A stretch of DNA of 64,000 nucleotides from the NCBI GenBank assembly GCA_965546615.1, contig CBEUVQ010000005.1:1-64000 (forward strand), read 5' to 3'. The DNA is from CBEUVQ01 sp965546615. GTDB lineage: Bacteria; Bacillota; Desulfotomaculia; Desulfotomaculales; Desulfohalotomaculaceae. The translations under genes were made by a program, and so were the position numbers. This document shows, one piece after another, positions 16,063 through 25,540 of this stretch. Positions within the stretch are counted from its first letter, which is position 1. Each line of letters begins with the position of its first letter. The notes under the pieces are model-generated. The model saw nothing but the letters and a program-made list of their open reading frames with translations, made no database searches and was not told where the DNA came from.

Positions 16063-17445
16063 ATGAGTGAACTACTGCTCGCCCGCATGCAGTTCGGTGT
16101 CACCACTGTTTTTCACTTTTTATTTGTCCCGCTCACATTGGGATTGTCAATACTGATTGCAGTAATGGAAACAATATATGTGCGCACCGGTAACGAAACC
16201 TATAAAAAGATGGCTAAATTCTGGGGTAAGCTTTTTATAATTAACTTTGCGATGGGAGTTGTCACCGGTATTGTGCAGGAATTTCAATTTGGCATGAACT
16301 GGTCGGGCTATTCTCGTTTTATGGGTGACATCTTTGGTGCCCCACTGGCAGTGGAAGCACTGGCAGCATTCTTTGTCGAGTCTACATTTTTGGGGTTATG
16401 GATATTTGGTTGGGATAAGCTTTCCAAAAAGCTGCACTTGGCAACCATTTGGTTGGTAGCTTTCGCCAGCAACTTGTCTGCTTTTTGGATCTTAGTGGCT
16501 AATTCTTTCATGCAGGCACCGGTAGGCTATGCAATTCGCAACGGCCGGGCAGAAATGACGGACTTTTTTGCCCTGCTGAGCAATCCACATGTTTGGTACC
16601 AGTTTCCGCATACCGTGCTGGCAGGATTTGCGACCGCCGCATTTTTTGTGATGGGCATCAGTGCCTATCACCTGCTGAGAGAAAAGCATACCGATTTTTT
16701 CCATCGTTCTTTCCGTCTTGCTGTAGGCTTTGGTCTGGTCAGTATCCTGCTGGTAAGTGCTGTCGGTCATTCTCAAGGACAGTATCTTAACAAAGCACAG
16801 CCAATGAAAATGGCTGCTGCCGAAGCATTGTGGGAAAGCGCCGATCCGGCGCCATTTACCGCAGTCGCACTAATTGATGAACAAAATCAAACCAACTCTT
16901 ACGAAATACAAATTCCTAAAATGCTCAGTTTTCTCACTTATAACAGCTTTAGCGGTGAAGTTAAAGGAATTAAAGAAATTCAAGCGGCGTATGTGAATGA
17001 GTACGGTCCGGGCAATTATATTCCGCCGGTAACACCGGTATTTTGGAGTTTCCGCATCATGGTACTGGCCGGAGCGATAATGGTAGTTTTGGCGGCTTAC
17101 GGATTATTTGCCGCCATAAAAGGCTCGTTAACTAACCGACGGTATTTACTTAAAGCAATGCTTTTTGCTATACCCCTACCTTACATTGCCAACACATCCG
17201 GCTGGCTTATGGCGGAAATCGGCCGCCAGCCCTGGATTGTGCAAGGACTGCAGCGGGTAGAAGAAGGTATTTCTCCTGCTGTTTCGTCCACTGCTGTGCT
17301 GATTACTCTAATCGGCTTTACCGTTCTTTACGGATTGCTGGCAGCAGCAGACTTTTACCTTTTAAAGAAGTTTGCGGTGCAGGGGCCTGAAGAATCACTG
17401 CTGAAAACGCCGGAAACTTCTAAGGAGGTGTCGTTGTGGATTTAA
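16063..17445 (+). CDS. cydA: Cytochrome bd ubiquinol/menaquinol oxidase subunit I
   Basis: Integral-membrane quinol oxidase subunit carrying hemes b558, b595 and d; reduces O2 to water with high affinity. About 460 residues with about nine membrane segments. N-terminal LLLARMQFGVTTVFHFLFVP supplies the heme His; the GRQPWIVQG motif is present near the C terminus; the Q-loop is of the short type found in Gram-positives. ATG 16063 is 9 bases after GGAGG (16049-16053), better than GTG 16057. First gene of cydABDC. In an otherwise anaerobic gene set the enzyme probably serves oxygen removal or microaerobic survival. Confidence 0.96.
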   Translation: MSELLLARMQFGVTTVFHFLFVPLTLGLSILIAVMETIYVRTGNETYKKMAKFWGKLFIINFAMGVVTGIVQEFQFGMNWSGYSRFMGDIFGAPLAVEALAAFFVESTFLGLWIFGWDKLSKKLHLATIWLVAFASNLSAFWILVANSFMQAPVGYAIRNGRAEMTDFFALLSNPHVWYQFPHTVLAGFATAAFFVMGISAYHLLREKHTDFFHRSFRLAVGFGLVSILLVSAVGHSQGQYLNKAQPMKMAAAEALWESADPAPFTAVALIDEQNQTNSYEIQIPKMLSFLTYNSFSGEVKGIKEIQAAYVNEYGPGNYIPPVTPVFWSFRIMVLAGAIMVVLAAYGLFAAIKGSLTNRRYLLKAMLFAIPLPYIANTSGWLMAEIGRQPWIVQGLQRVEEGISPAVSSTAVLITLIGFTVLYGLLAAADFYLLKKFAVQGPEESLLKTPETSKEVSLWI

Positions 17446-18440
17446 ATATCCTTTGGTTTTCCTTAGTGACTGTTTTGTTTATCGGCTTCTTTTTCTTGGA
17501 AGGTTTTGATTACGGTGTAGGTATTCTGCTTCCCTTCTTAGGAAAAAATGATATCGAACGACGCATCATCATCAATACCATCGGGCCGGTTTGGGATGGC
17601 AATGAAGTATGGATGATTACTGCCGGTGGTGCCATGTTTGCCGCTTTTCCCAACTGGTATGCCACAATGTTCAGTGGTTTCTACTTGGCACTGTTTCTGC
17701 TGCTGGCGGCTTTAATTGTGCGCGGTGCAGCCTTTGAGTTCCGCAGCAAAGAAAACAACCCCGTTTGGCGTAAGTTTTGGGACGGTGCTATTTTCATCGG
17801 CAGTGCAGTGCCCGCTCTTCTTTGGGGGGTAGCGTTAACCAACCTCATTAAGGGACTGCCGATTGACATGAATATGGAGTATGTCGGTTCTTTTTGGGAT
17901 CTTTTGTCACCATATACCGTAATCGGCGGCCTGGCCGGCCTGTTGATTTTTACTTTACACGGAGCTGTTTTTCTTACGCTGAAAACAGAAGGCGAATTGA
18001 TAAAGCGGGCGCGTAAAGCGGCACTGCGCATTGGAATTTCAGCACTGCCCGTACTGGTACTGCTGGTGGTGTTAAGTTACAGTCAAACAGATATCTTTTC
18101 CCGGGTAGGAGCAGGTGCTGCTTTATGGGGCGCAGTACTGATGCTTACTGCTGCCTGCTGGCTGCTGCGGGCAGAAAAATGCGGTTTGGCTTTTATCGCT
18201 AACGGCTTAAGCATTGTACTTTTTACCCTGGGTCTCTTTTGGGGTCTTTTCCCGCGGGTAATGATTTCCAGCCTCAATCCGGATTGGAATTTAACTATTT
18301 ATAATGCTTCTTCCAGTCCTTATACTTTAAAGCTAATGACAATAATCGCTTTAACATTAGTGCCAATTGTACTAATGTACCAAGGATGGACTTATTGGAT
18401 TTTCCGCAAACGTGTCACCGAAAAAGATTTAGAATATTGA
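17436..18440 (+). CDS. cydB: Cytochrome bd oxidase subunit II
   Basis: Second membrane subunit of cytochrome bd, 334 residues, about eight or nine transmembrane helices. The N terminus WFSLVTVLFIGFFFLEGFDYG and the following GPVWDGNEVWMITAGGAMFA are highly characteristic of CydB. GTG start 17436 overlaps the end of cydA by 10 bases, with AAGGAGGTG upstream, so the two subunits are translationally coupled. Followed by a 12-bp hairpin before cydD. Confidence 0.96.
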   Translation: MDLNILWFSLVTVLFIGFFFLEGFDYGVGILLPFLGKNDIERRIIINTIGPVWDGNEVWMITAGGAMFAAFPNWYATMFSGFYLALFLLLAALIVRGAAFEFRSKENNPVWRKFWDGAIFIGSAVPALLWGVALTNLIKGLPIDMNMEYVGSFWDLLSPYTVIGGLAGLLIFTLHGAVFLTLKTEGELIKRARKAALRIGISALPVLVLLVVLSYSQTDIFSRVGAGAALWGAVLMLTAACWLLRAEKCGLAFIANGLSIVLFTLGLFWGLFPRVMISSLNPDWNLTIYNASSSPYTLKLMTIIALTLVPIVLMYQGWTYWIFRKRVTEKDLEY

Positions 18441-18451
18441 TTAACTAATGC

Positions 18452-18482
18452 CAAACAGCCAAGATAATGCCTTGGCTGTTTG
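18452..18482 (+). other. Perfect 12-bp hairpin between cydB and cydD
   Basis: 18452-18463 pairs perfectly with 18471-18482 around a 7-nt loop. The 3' side (TGTTTGTCTCC) has only a short T-stretch, so it looks more like a processing, stability or partial-termination element than a full terminator. It lies in non-coding sequence if cydD starts at 18505. Confidence 0.65.
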
Positions 18483-18504
18483 TCTCCGTGAAGCAGGTGT
18501 TGTC

Positions 18505-20235
18505 GTGTTAGATAAAAGGCTTGTTCATGAAGCGAAAAAAAACCGCAGTTTTTTGATACTGACCGTTTGTTTGGGGTTAGCCGCCGGTCTTTTGACGGTT
18601 CTGCAGGCAGGCTGTTTTGCCCATATAGTCAGTGAAGTGTTTATTCAAAAACAAAGTTTACATGCCGTTTGGCCGCTCATGCTGACACTTTTGGCAGTAA
18701 TATTTTTACGGACACTCATTTCCTTCCTGAGCGAAGTTTTTGCTCAGCGCATTGCATCCCGCATCAAAGCAGAGCTGCGGCAAAAGCTGTTGGCTAAAAT
18801 CTTCTCTCTGGGGCCTGCATATCTCAAAGGGGAGCGCACCGGCGAAATGGTCAATGCGCTGGTGGAAGGAATTGAAACGCTGGAAGATTATTTTTCCCGT
18901 TACCTGCCGCAGCTGGCACTGGCAGCTCTGATACCGCTGCTTATTTTGATATTTGTTTTTCCGCGGGATTTAATGTCCGGTTTTCTTTTGCTAATTACCG
19001 CTCCGCTTATTCCAATCTTTATGATTTTAATCGGCAAATGGGCAGACAGCCTTACAAAAAAGCAGTGGGAAAGTTTAAGCCGCATGAGCGCCCATTTTCT
19101 TGACGTGCTGCAGGGGCTGACCACTTTAAAAATTTTCGGCCGCAGCAAAGCGCAAATTAAAATTATTGCCAGGGTAAGCGATGACTTTCGCCAGACCACA
19201 TTGGGTGTGCTGCGCGTAGCCTTTCTTTCTGCTTTGGTGCTGGAGCTTGTTTCCACTGTCAGTACCGCGCTGGTGGCTGTGTCATTAGGTCTGCGCCTGG
19301 TTTACAGTTACATTACTTTTGAACAGGCTTTTTTTCTACTGCTGCTAACCCCTGAGTTTTACCTGCCGCTGCGTCGGCTGGGCAGCCAATTTCATGCCGG
19401 TCTTTCGGGAGTAAATGCAGCCAACCGCATATTTGAAGTGCTGGAAACACCTGTCTCAAAAGAAGCACGGCATAAGCAGACTTCTCTTAGCGGCAAACCC
19501 ATGCTGAATTTATCTTTTCACGATCTGCACTACGCTTACGATGATGGCAGGCGTAAGGCATTAAGCGGATTGACGTTTGAAGTACGTCACGGAGAACAGG
19601 TGGCACTGGTAGGAAAAAGCGGTTCGGGAAAAACTACCGCTGCCAACCTGCTGCTGCGCTTTATTGAACCGGACCACGGCGAAATAAAATTAAACGGCAT
19701 TTCGCTGTCCCAAATTCCGGCTGATGAATGGCGGCGTTATGTGTCTTATGTTCCTCAGCACCCGTATCTTTTCTACGGCACAGTGAGGGAAAACATTCTT
19801 TTAGCCCAACCGGACGCATCCGAGGAGGAAATGACAGCTGCCGCCAAATTGGCAGGAGCGGATGAATTTATCCGGCTGCTGCCGCAAGGTTACGATACCT
19901 TAATCGGCGAAGATGGTATTCGGTTGAGCGGGGGCCAAGCCAAGCGTATTGCCATTGCCCGAGCTTTCCTTAAAGATGCACCGCTTTTAATTTTGGATGA
20001 AGCGACGGCCGACTTAGACCCGGAAGCAGAAAATGAAATTGCAGATTCGCTGCAGCAGTTGATGCAAGGTCGCACAGTAATTATAATCGCCCACCGTCTT
20101 TCTACCGTAAAGCGTGCAGACCGCATTGTTGTTTTAGCAGACGGACAAGTGGTTGAAACAGGACGTCATGAAGAATTAATGAAGAATCAGGGAATGTACT
20201 ATCGCTTAGTAACAGCTTATAAGGGGGCGGCATAA
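18505..20235 (+). CDS. cydD: ABC exporter CydD (cytochrome bd assembly)
   Basis: Half-transporter of the heterodimeric CydDC ABC exporter, which exports cysteine/glutathione-type thiols and is needed to assemble cytochrome bd. About 576 residues: six-helix membrane domain, then ATPase with Walker A ALVGKSGSGKTTA, signature LSGGQAKRIAIARA and Walker B LLILDEATADLDPEAE. GTG 18505 is chosen because the family N terminus LDKRLVHEAKKNR begins there and AGG lies 7 bases upstream; an in-frame ATG at 18448 would translate the intercistronic hairpin. TAA of this gene overlaps the ATG of the next. Confidence 0.92.
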   Translation: MLDKRLVHEAKKNRSFLILTVCLGLAAGLLTVLQAGCFAHIVSEVFIQKQSLHAVWPLMLTLLAVIFLRTLISFLSEVFAQRIASRIKAELRQKLLAKIFSLGPAYLKGERTGEMVNALVEGIETLEDYFSRYLPQLALAALIPLLILIFVFPRDLMSGFLLLITAPLIPIFMILIGKWADSLTKKQWESLSRMSAHFLDVLQGLTTLKIFGRSKAQIKIIARVSDDFRQTTLGVLRVAFLSALVLELVSTVSTALVAVSLGLRLVYSYITFEQAFFLLLLTPEFYLPLRRLGSQFHAGLSGVNAANRIFEVLETPVSKEARHKQTSLSGKPMLNLSFHDLHYAYDDGRRKALSGLTFEVRHGEQVALVGKSGSGKTTAANLLLRFIEPDHGEIKLNGISLSQIPADEWRRYVSYVPQHPYLFYGTVRENILLAQPDASEEEMTAAAKLAGADEFIRLLPQGYDTLIGEDGIRLSGGQAKRIAIARAFLKDAPLLILDEATADLDPEAENEIADSLQQLMQGRTVIIIAHRLSTVKRADRIVVLADGQVVETGRHEELMKNQGMYYRLVTAYKGAA

Positions 20236-21968
20236 TGGAACTGTTAGCGCTGTTAAAATTATTAGTTCCTAAATGGCGTTATATGCTTGCGGCAGTTCTT
20301 TTAGATGCATTAACAGTGGTCAGCAATGTCGGACTATTGGCTGCCGCCGCTCTGCTTATTTCCAAAGCTGCACTGCACCCGCCGGTTTTATCATTAATGA
20401 CACTGGTTGTCGGTGTCCGCTTTTTCGGCATTTCCCGGGCGGTATTCCGTTATTTAGAGCGCTACGTCAGTCATAACGTCACATTTCAGCTGCTGAAAGA
20501 AATAAGGGTTTGGTTTTACTCTCATTTGGAACCGTTAGCTCCAGCAGTTACCGGCAAGTATCACAGCGGCCAACTTTTCAGTCGAATAGTGACTGATGTC
20601 GAAACGTTAAAGGATTTTTATCTGCGGGTTTTATTACCACCTTTAACAGCTCTTTTGGTACTGGCAGGTGTGTTTATCTTCTTAGCCTGGTTTGAACTAA
20701 AATTAGCATTGATTGTCCTGTTATTTTTCTTATTGGCAGGCACGGCAGTACCACTTGCTGTAAAGTTTGCCGCCAGAGAAGTCGGCCGGCGCACCGTCGA
20801 AGTTAAATCAGCTTTAAACACACATCTGGTGGACTGCATTAAAGGAGTGACTGATATTACCGCCTTTGGGCAGGTTAATAAATATCAAGCAAAAGCTGTG
20901 GCATTAAGTCAGCGGCTGATCGCTCTGCAAAACCGCACAGCAGCATTTTTCAGTCTTTCCAATGCTTTAACCGGATTGGCGATGAACCTCGCGCTGTGGT
21001 TGGTATTATTGGTATCCATTCCTTTGGTGAGCGCCGGCAGAATAGAAGGAGTTTGTCTGGCTATGCTGGCTTTAGCAGCTTTCGGCAGTTTTGAAGCAGT
21101 GCTTCCACTGCCGATGATGTTTCAGCACTTGGAAAAAACTCTGACATCAGCCGGCCGACTATTTAAGATAATTAATACTAAGCCGCCGATTGAAGAGCCG
21201 ACACACCCGCTTGACATACCGGATAATTTCAGTCTGCAAATTGAAAACCTAAGTTTTCGATACACTGAGGATGATCGATGGGCTCTTAAAAATATAAACT
21301 TAAACCTTCCCGCCGGAGGAAAAATAGCAGTGATCGGTCCCAGCGGTTCGGGAAAAAGCACATTAATTAACCTGCTGCTTCGTTTCTGGGATTATAAACA
21401 AGGCTCCATCCGCTTGGGAGGAAATGAATTAAAATTATACAATCAAGAAAATCTGCGCCAATATTTTGCAGTAGTAAGCCAACACACCCACCTTTTTAAT
21501 GCCACTGTTTGGGAAAATCTGCTGCTGGCCAGACCAAAAGCCACCGCGGAAGAAGTTTATCAGGCAGCCAAAGACGCACAAATAGATGATTTTGTGCAAA
21601 GTCTTCCTCAAGGCTACGATACTTATATCGGTGAAGGGGGATTTAAACTTTCCGGTGGTCAGCGCCGACGTTTGGCGATTGCTCGGGCACTTTTAAAAGA
21701 TGCTCCCATTCTGATTTTAGATGAACCCACTGCCGGGTTGGACGCCGTAACGGAAAAGAATATCCTCAAAATACTGGAACGGGTAATGCAGGACAAAACG
21801 ACGCTGGTAATTACTCACCGCCTAACCGGTTTAGAAAACATGGATCAAATTTTAGTGCTGAAGAACGGTCAAACAGCGGAACAAGGACGGGAAGAAGAAT
21901 TGTTAAAGCGCAGAGGACTGTACTATCACATGAAGCAGCTGCAGCGTCAAATATTAATAAGTGAGTAA
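20235..21968 (+). CDS. cydC: ABC exporter CydC (cytochrome bd assembly)
   Basis: Partner half of CydDC, 577 residues. Membrane domain with about six helices, then ATPase domain with Walker A AVIGPSGSGKSTL, signature KLSGGQRRRLAIARALL and Walker B ILILDEPTAGLDAVTE. The start overlaps the stop of cydD, so the two halves are made together. Last gene of the cyd operon, followed by a strong terminator shared with spoIVA. Assignment of this copy as CydC rests on operon order and on similarity of layout; both halves look alike. Confidence 0.92.
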   Translation: MELLALLKLLVPKWRYMLAAVLLDALTVVSNVGLLAAAALLISKAALHPPVLSLMTLVVGVRFFGISRAVFRYLERYVSHNVTFQLLKEIRVWFYSHLEPLAPAVTGKYHSGQLFSRIVTDVETLKDFYLRVLLPPLTALLVLAGVFIFLAWFELKLALIVLLFFLLAGTAVPLAVKFAAREVGRRTVEVKSALNTHLVDCIKGVTDITAFGQVNKYQAKAVALSQRLIALQNRTAAFFSLSNALTGLAMNLALWLVLLVSIPLVSAGRIEGVCLAMLALAAFGSFEAVLPLPMMFQHLEKTLTSAGRLFKIINTKPPIEEPTHPLDIPDNFSLQIENLSFRYTEDDRWALKNINLNLPAGGKIAVIGPSGSGKSTLINLLLRFWDYKQGSIRLGGNELKLYNQENLRQYFAVVSQHTHLFNATVWENLLLARPKATAEEVYQAAKDAQIDDFVQSLPQGYDTYIGEGGFKLSGGQRRRLAIARALLKDAPILILDEPTAGLDAVTEKNILKILERVMQDKTTLVITHRLTGLENMDQILVLKNGQTAEQGREEELLKRRGLYYHMKQLQRQILISE

Positions 21969-21984
21969 TTGTGACAAAACAAAA

Positions 21985-22028
21985 AACAAAGCTTCCGCGC
22001 AGCCGTTAAAGCCAGCGGAAGCTTTGTT
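21985..22028. terminator. Bidirectional terminator between cydC and spoIVA
   Basis: A 14-bp perfect stem (21985-21998 with 22015-22028) with an A-run at the left; it serves both convergent genes. Confidence 0.88.
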
Positions 22029-22034
22029 TACTCT

Positions 22035-23513
22035 TTATATAATTATACAGATCAATCCACCACCACCGTCATTTACTATGCGCTGCAGCGTTTCCTGCAG
22101 TTTAACCTGAGCATTTTCCGGCATGCGATGCAGTTTGTTTTGAATACCTTCCCTTACCAGATCATGAAGACTTTTGCCAAAGATTTCGGAATTCCAAATT
22201 TTTTGCGGGTTATCATCAAATTCGTCAAGCATATAGCGCACCAATTCTTCACACTGCTTTTCAGTACCGATAATAGGGGTGATTTCGGTGGTTATGTCTG
22301 CCCGGATAACATGCAGTGACGGTGCACTGGCTTTTAGTTTTACACCAAAGCGGCTGCCCTGACGAATCAATTCCGGCTCTTCCAGATTCATCTCGTCAAG
22401 CCTTGGTGTCACCACACCGTAACCATTCTCGCGAACTTCTTCAAAAGCTTCAGCCACTTTATCCCATTCCCGCTTAGATACCGCAAAATCGCGCATCAAG
22501 CGGAAAATTTCAGCTTCGCCTTTAATTTCATAACCTGTTTCCTCAGTGAGCACTTTGTAAAACAGATCTTTTTTGCCTACCATTTCAATGCTGGCAAAAC
22601 CGGTACCCATATCCATACTGAGCAGATTAACTTGTTCAACAAAGTCGTAATCGGCCAGAGCTTCCACCGCCGTTTCGATGTCACGCAGTCTGCGCACATG
22701 ATGAACAGTGGTTTTGACAGCCTCTTCAAATTTATCCCGCAGCCAGTGTTTGCTTTCCAGTTCTTCAATCCAACTTGGCAGGTTAATACTCACTTCATTT
22801 ACCGGGAATTCAAAAAGAACTTGTTCCAGTATGTAAAGAATATCTTCTTGACTTAATTCTGCTGCATTAACCGGTAATACAGGAACGTCATACTTTTCCT
22901 GCAGGCTTTCAACCAGATTTAAAACATCCTCGGAATTAGGCCGAATACTGTTCATTAAAACCACAAAAGGTTTGCCTAATTCTTTAAGTTCTTCCACCAC
23001 CCGTTCTTCAGCTTCTACATAATCCTCACGATTAATGTCAGTTATTGAGCCATCGGTAGTTACCACCACACCAATTGTTGAATGCTCGGATATAACTTTG
23101 CGCGTGCCGATTTCTGCTGCCTCTTGGAAAGGAATGGGTTCTTCAAACCATGGTGTGGTCACCATCCTCGGTCCGTCCTCTTCTTCGTAGCCCAGCGCCC
23201 CTTCCACCCGATAACCGACACAATCAACCAAACGCATTTTAACCTGCAGGCCAGGGCTGATGGTTATATCGACAGCCTCATTCGGTACAAATTTAGGTTC
23301 GGTGGTCATAATTGTACGGCCTGCACCGCTTTGAGGTAATTCATCTTTGGCACGTTCTCTTTCATGAGTGTTTTTAATATTGGGAAGAACAGTTAAATCC
23401 ATAAACCTTTTTATAAATGTAGACTTGCCGGTACGCACACCACCGACTACGCCCAAATAAATATCTCCTCCGGTACGTTCCGCAATATCACGGAAAAGAT
23501 CTATTTTTTCCAT
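22035..23513 (-). CDS. spoIVA: Stage IV sporulation protein A
   Basis: Coat morphogenetic ATPase that polymerises on the forespore surface and forms the basement layer of the spore coat. 492 residues, the same length as the Bacillus protein. The N terminus is nearly identical to it (EKIDLFRDIAERTGGDIYLG), with Walker A GGVRTGKSTFIKRF and a TRAFAC-like sensor region (TTDGSITDI). The C terminus ends GGGLICIII. ATG 23513 is chosen because it gives the family start MEKIDLF; GTG 23519 lies too close to the GGAGG site. Transcribed alone, convergent to the cyd operon. An A/T-rich region just upstream (TATATAAT) could be a sporulation-type -10, not decidable by eye. Confidence 0.97.
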   Translation of the reverse strand: MEKIDLFRDIAERTGGDIYLGVVGGVRTGKSTFIKRFMDLTVLPNIKNTHERERAKDELPQSGAGRTIMTTEPKFVPNEAVDITISPGLQVKMRLVDCVGYRVEGALGYEEEDGPRMVTTPWFEEPIPFQEAAEIGTRKVISEHSTIGVVVTTDGSITDINREDYVEAEERVVEELKELGKPFVVLMNSIRPNSEDVLNLVESLQEKYDVPVLPVNAAELSQEDILYILEQVLFEFPVNEVSINLPSWIEELESKHWLRDKFEEAVKTTVHHVRRLRDIETAVEALADYDFVEQVNLLSMDMGTGFASIEMVGKKDLFYKVLTEETGYEIKGEAEIFRLMRDFAVSKREWDKVAEAFEEVRENGYGVVTPRLDEMNLEEPELIRQGSRFGVKLKASAPSLHVIRADITTEITPIIGTEKQCEELVRYMLDEFDDNPQKIWNSEIFGKSLHDLVREGIQNKLHRMPENAQVKLQETLQRIVNDGGGGLICIII

Positions 23514-23943
23514 GCACACGCTCCCTCCTTTATAAATTATATATAATATAAATCCTTATAGTTTTTATCGTAGATATAAAATCGCGCATCCCTCCTCCGC
23601 CAGCAATGAGGTTATCCGGCGTCGGGCAGTCCCGTAAAAGTGTATTTTTTTCCAGCTGCATACAATAACACTATATATATATGACCGGTTAATAAAAATA
23701 TGACGAGCCTGATGCAAAAAATTATTTTTATAAGCACTGGTTAATTCTATGATGGTTAGTAGTAAAAAAATGACAATAAATAGATTTTTTTATACCAATT
23801 TATTCTTCCATATTGTGGAACACTATTAAGCCTTATCCCATAAACTAAAGGAATAAACCGGCAAAGAAAAAAGTGCCTTTAAGCATAAGTAATAAACTTA
23901 TGCCAGGCACTTCTACGACATTCTTAATGTAGAGGTGGTTATT
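23514..23943. other. Intergenic region between spoIVA and the MarR gene
   Basis: About 430 bases of A/T-rich divergent sequence with no credible gene. It holds the spoIVA Shine-Dalgarno (AAAGGAGGG), a short palindrome TTCCA-N5-TGGAA (23806-23820), a bulged hairpin (23871-23912), and a second small hairpin ACATT/AATGT just before the MarR ribosome-binding site. Nothing else recognisable. Confidence 0.6.
23871..23912 (+). other. Bulged hairpin in the leader of the MarR-type gene
   Basis: AAGTGCCT (23871-23878) pairs with AGGCACTT (23905-23912), and inside it GCATAAGT pairs with ACTTATGC, with a bulge between the two stems. There is no T-run behind it. It may be a transcript stability or regulatory element. 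Confidence 0.5.
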
Positions 23944-24519
23944 TTGAAATGCAAAAACACATCCCACCCAACGCATAACCAGGCAAATGAGCAGGCAGCA
24001 GCATCTTTGCTGAGGCATCATCCTTGTCCTCATGACCCGAAGCTATTGCAAAGTCTGCAGATTTTAATGTATTTAAGACGTCTTTATCACAGCCTGGATG
24101 TGATGTGGGAAAAAGAGTTAATCAAATTCAACCTCACTCCGGCTCAGCTGATCAGCCTTTTCACCGTTATTACAAATGAGGGACTGTCAATGAGCAAATT
24201 AGCGGAGCTGTGCCTGTGGAATCGCTCAACAGCCAGCCGCATTGCCCGTTCACTACAAAAAAAAGAATTGATCACAATAAGCCAAGCGGACGGTAAGACA
24301 TCGGCCTTAAGATCTACCTCCACGGGCCAAAGTCTTGCCGCCCGATATATAGCTGAAAGAGCCGGAGAGTTTGCTCAAAGCTTAGCAATTATCAGTGAGG
24401 AAGCGGAAAAAAGCAGCGATGTTTATCAATGGCTGAAAACTTGCATTATACAGTTAGTTGGCCAAGAAGCAGCTGATTACGTAGAATCTACTTGTAAAAA
24501 TTTTAAAATGTCCACTTAA
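23944..24519 (+). CDS. MarR family transcriptional regulator
   Basis: Winged-helix repressor of the MarR family, about 191 residues. The core runs from LQILMYLRRLYHSLDVMW through the recognition region LSMSKLAELCLWNRSTASRIARSLQKKELI, with the wing near QADGKTSALRSTSTGQ. The N-terminal ~30 residues are longer than usual and hold a His/Cys/Pro-rich stretch (RHHPCPHD), which could bind metal. TTG 23944 has AGAGGTGG about 6 bases upstream; GTG 23935 overlaps that site. Its last 17 bases overlap the end of gpsA on the other strand. No target gene is adjacent; autoregulation through the palindrome at 23806-23820 is a guess. Confidence 0.85.
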   Translation: MKCKNTSHPTHNQANEQAAASLLRHHPCPHDPKLLQSLQILMYLRRLYHSLDVMWEKELIKFNLTPAQLISLFTVITNEGLSMSKLAELCLWNRSTASRIARSLQKKELITISQADGKTSALRSTSTGQSLAARYIAERAGEFAQSLAIISEEAEKSSDVYQWLKTCIIQLVGQEAADYVESTCKNFKMST

Positions 24520-25537
24520 CCAGGGCTACCTCTTCGATTTCCGGTTTGCTGCTGCGCCCCATCAAATCCATTACTACCTCCCGTGCTGGGTAACCGGCAA
24601 AGAGAACTTTGTAGCTTAACTCTGTAATCGGCATTTCTATGCCGAACCGGGCGGCCAAATCTTTGGCCGCCTTGGTAGTTCTTACTCCTTCTACCACCAT
24701 GTTTACACTGGCTACAGCCTGTTCCAAATTCTTACCCTTACCGATTTCTATACCAGCGCGGCGATTGCGGCTGTGCATACTGGTACAAGTAACAATTAAA
24801 TCTCCCAGCCCGGCCAAGCCGGCAAAGGTTAGCGGTACTGCGCCCATAGCCGCACCCAATCTTGTAATTTCTGCCAATCCCCGAGTCATTAATGCTGCTT
24901 TAGTATTATCGCCAAAACCCAATCCATCTGCCACACCGGTTGCCAGTGCAATGATGTTCTTTAAAGCACCGCCAAGTTCTACACCTACTACATCAGGATT
25001 GGTATAAATCCTCATAACGTTAGACATAAATAAATCCTGCACAAACTCAGCTTTATTGGTATCTTTGGAAGCCGCCACTATTGCCGTTGGAATATTTCGG
25101 CCCACTTCTTCCGCATGACTGGGACCGGAAAAAGCAACGTAACGGTTTAATTGATTTTCTCCCGCCACTTCGGCAAAAACTTCTGACATCCGTTTTAAAG
25201 TACCTTCCTCAATACCTTTGGCTACATTGATAACCACCGCATCATCCGGTAAATCAGGCAGTGTTTTTATTAAAGTCTCTCTAAAAGCATGAGAAGGCAC
25301 GCTGTATATCACTGCTTTGGTACAAGCAAGCACTTCTTTTAAATTAACAGTGGCAGTTATTTTTTCCGGAATACTTATTCCCGGCAAATAGCGAGGGTTT
25401 TCCCGCTGTTCATTGATACTTTTCACTGTTTTTTCATCGCGGGCCCATATTTTAACATCACATTCTTTTTTTGCCAGCTGAACAGCCAGTGCTGTTCCCC
25501 AACTTCCCGCACCAATAACAGCAACAGCTTTTTTCAT
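24503..25537 (-). CDS. gpsA: Glycerol-3-phosphate dehydrogenase (NAD(P)+)
   Basis: Makes sn-glycerol 3-phosphate from dihydroxyacetone phosphate for phospholipid synthesis. 344 residues. N-terminal Rossmann motif AVIGAGSWGTALA, then FSGPSHAEEV and the catalytic-domain stretch GGALKNIIALATGVADGLG with its Lys. Three bases separate it from plsY, the acyltransferase that uses its product, so the two are one unit (der-plsY-gpsA order on the transcript). The C terminus overlaps the convergent MarR gene by 17 bases. Confidence 0.96.
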   Translation of the reverse strand: MKKAVAVIGAGSWGTALAVQLAKKECDVKIWARDEKTVKSINEQRENPRYLPGISIPEKITATVNLKEVLACTKAVIYSVPSHAFRETLIKTLPDLPDDAVVINVAKGIEEGTLKRMSEVFAEVAGENQLNRYVAFSGPSHAEEVGRNIPTAIVAASKDTNKAEFVQDLFMSNVMRIYTNPDVVGVELGGALKNIIALATGVADGLGFGDNTKAALMTRGLAEITRLGAAMGAVPLTFAGLAGLGDLIVTCTSMHSRNRRAGIEIGKGKNLEQAVASVNMVVEGVRTTKAAKDLAARFGIEMPITELSYKVLFAGYPAREVVMDLMGRSSKPEIEEVALVKWTF

Positions 25538-25540
25538 TAT

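Noticed and set aside
18448..18504. ATG at 18448 as start of cydD
   Set aside because: It would translate the intercistronic hairpin and adds residues not seen in CydD; no ribosome-binding site precedes it.
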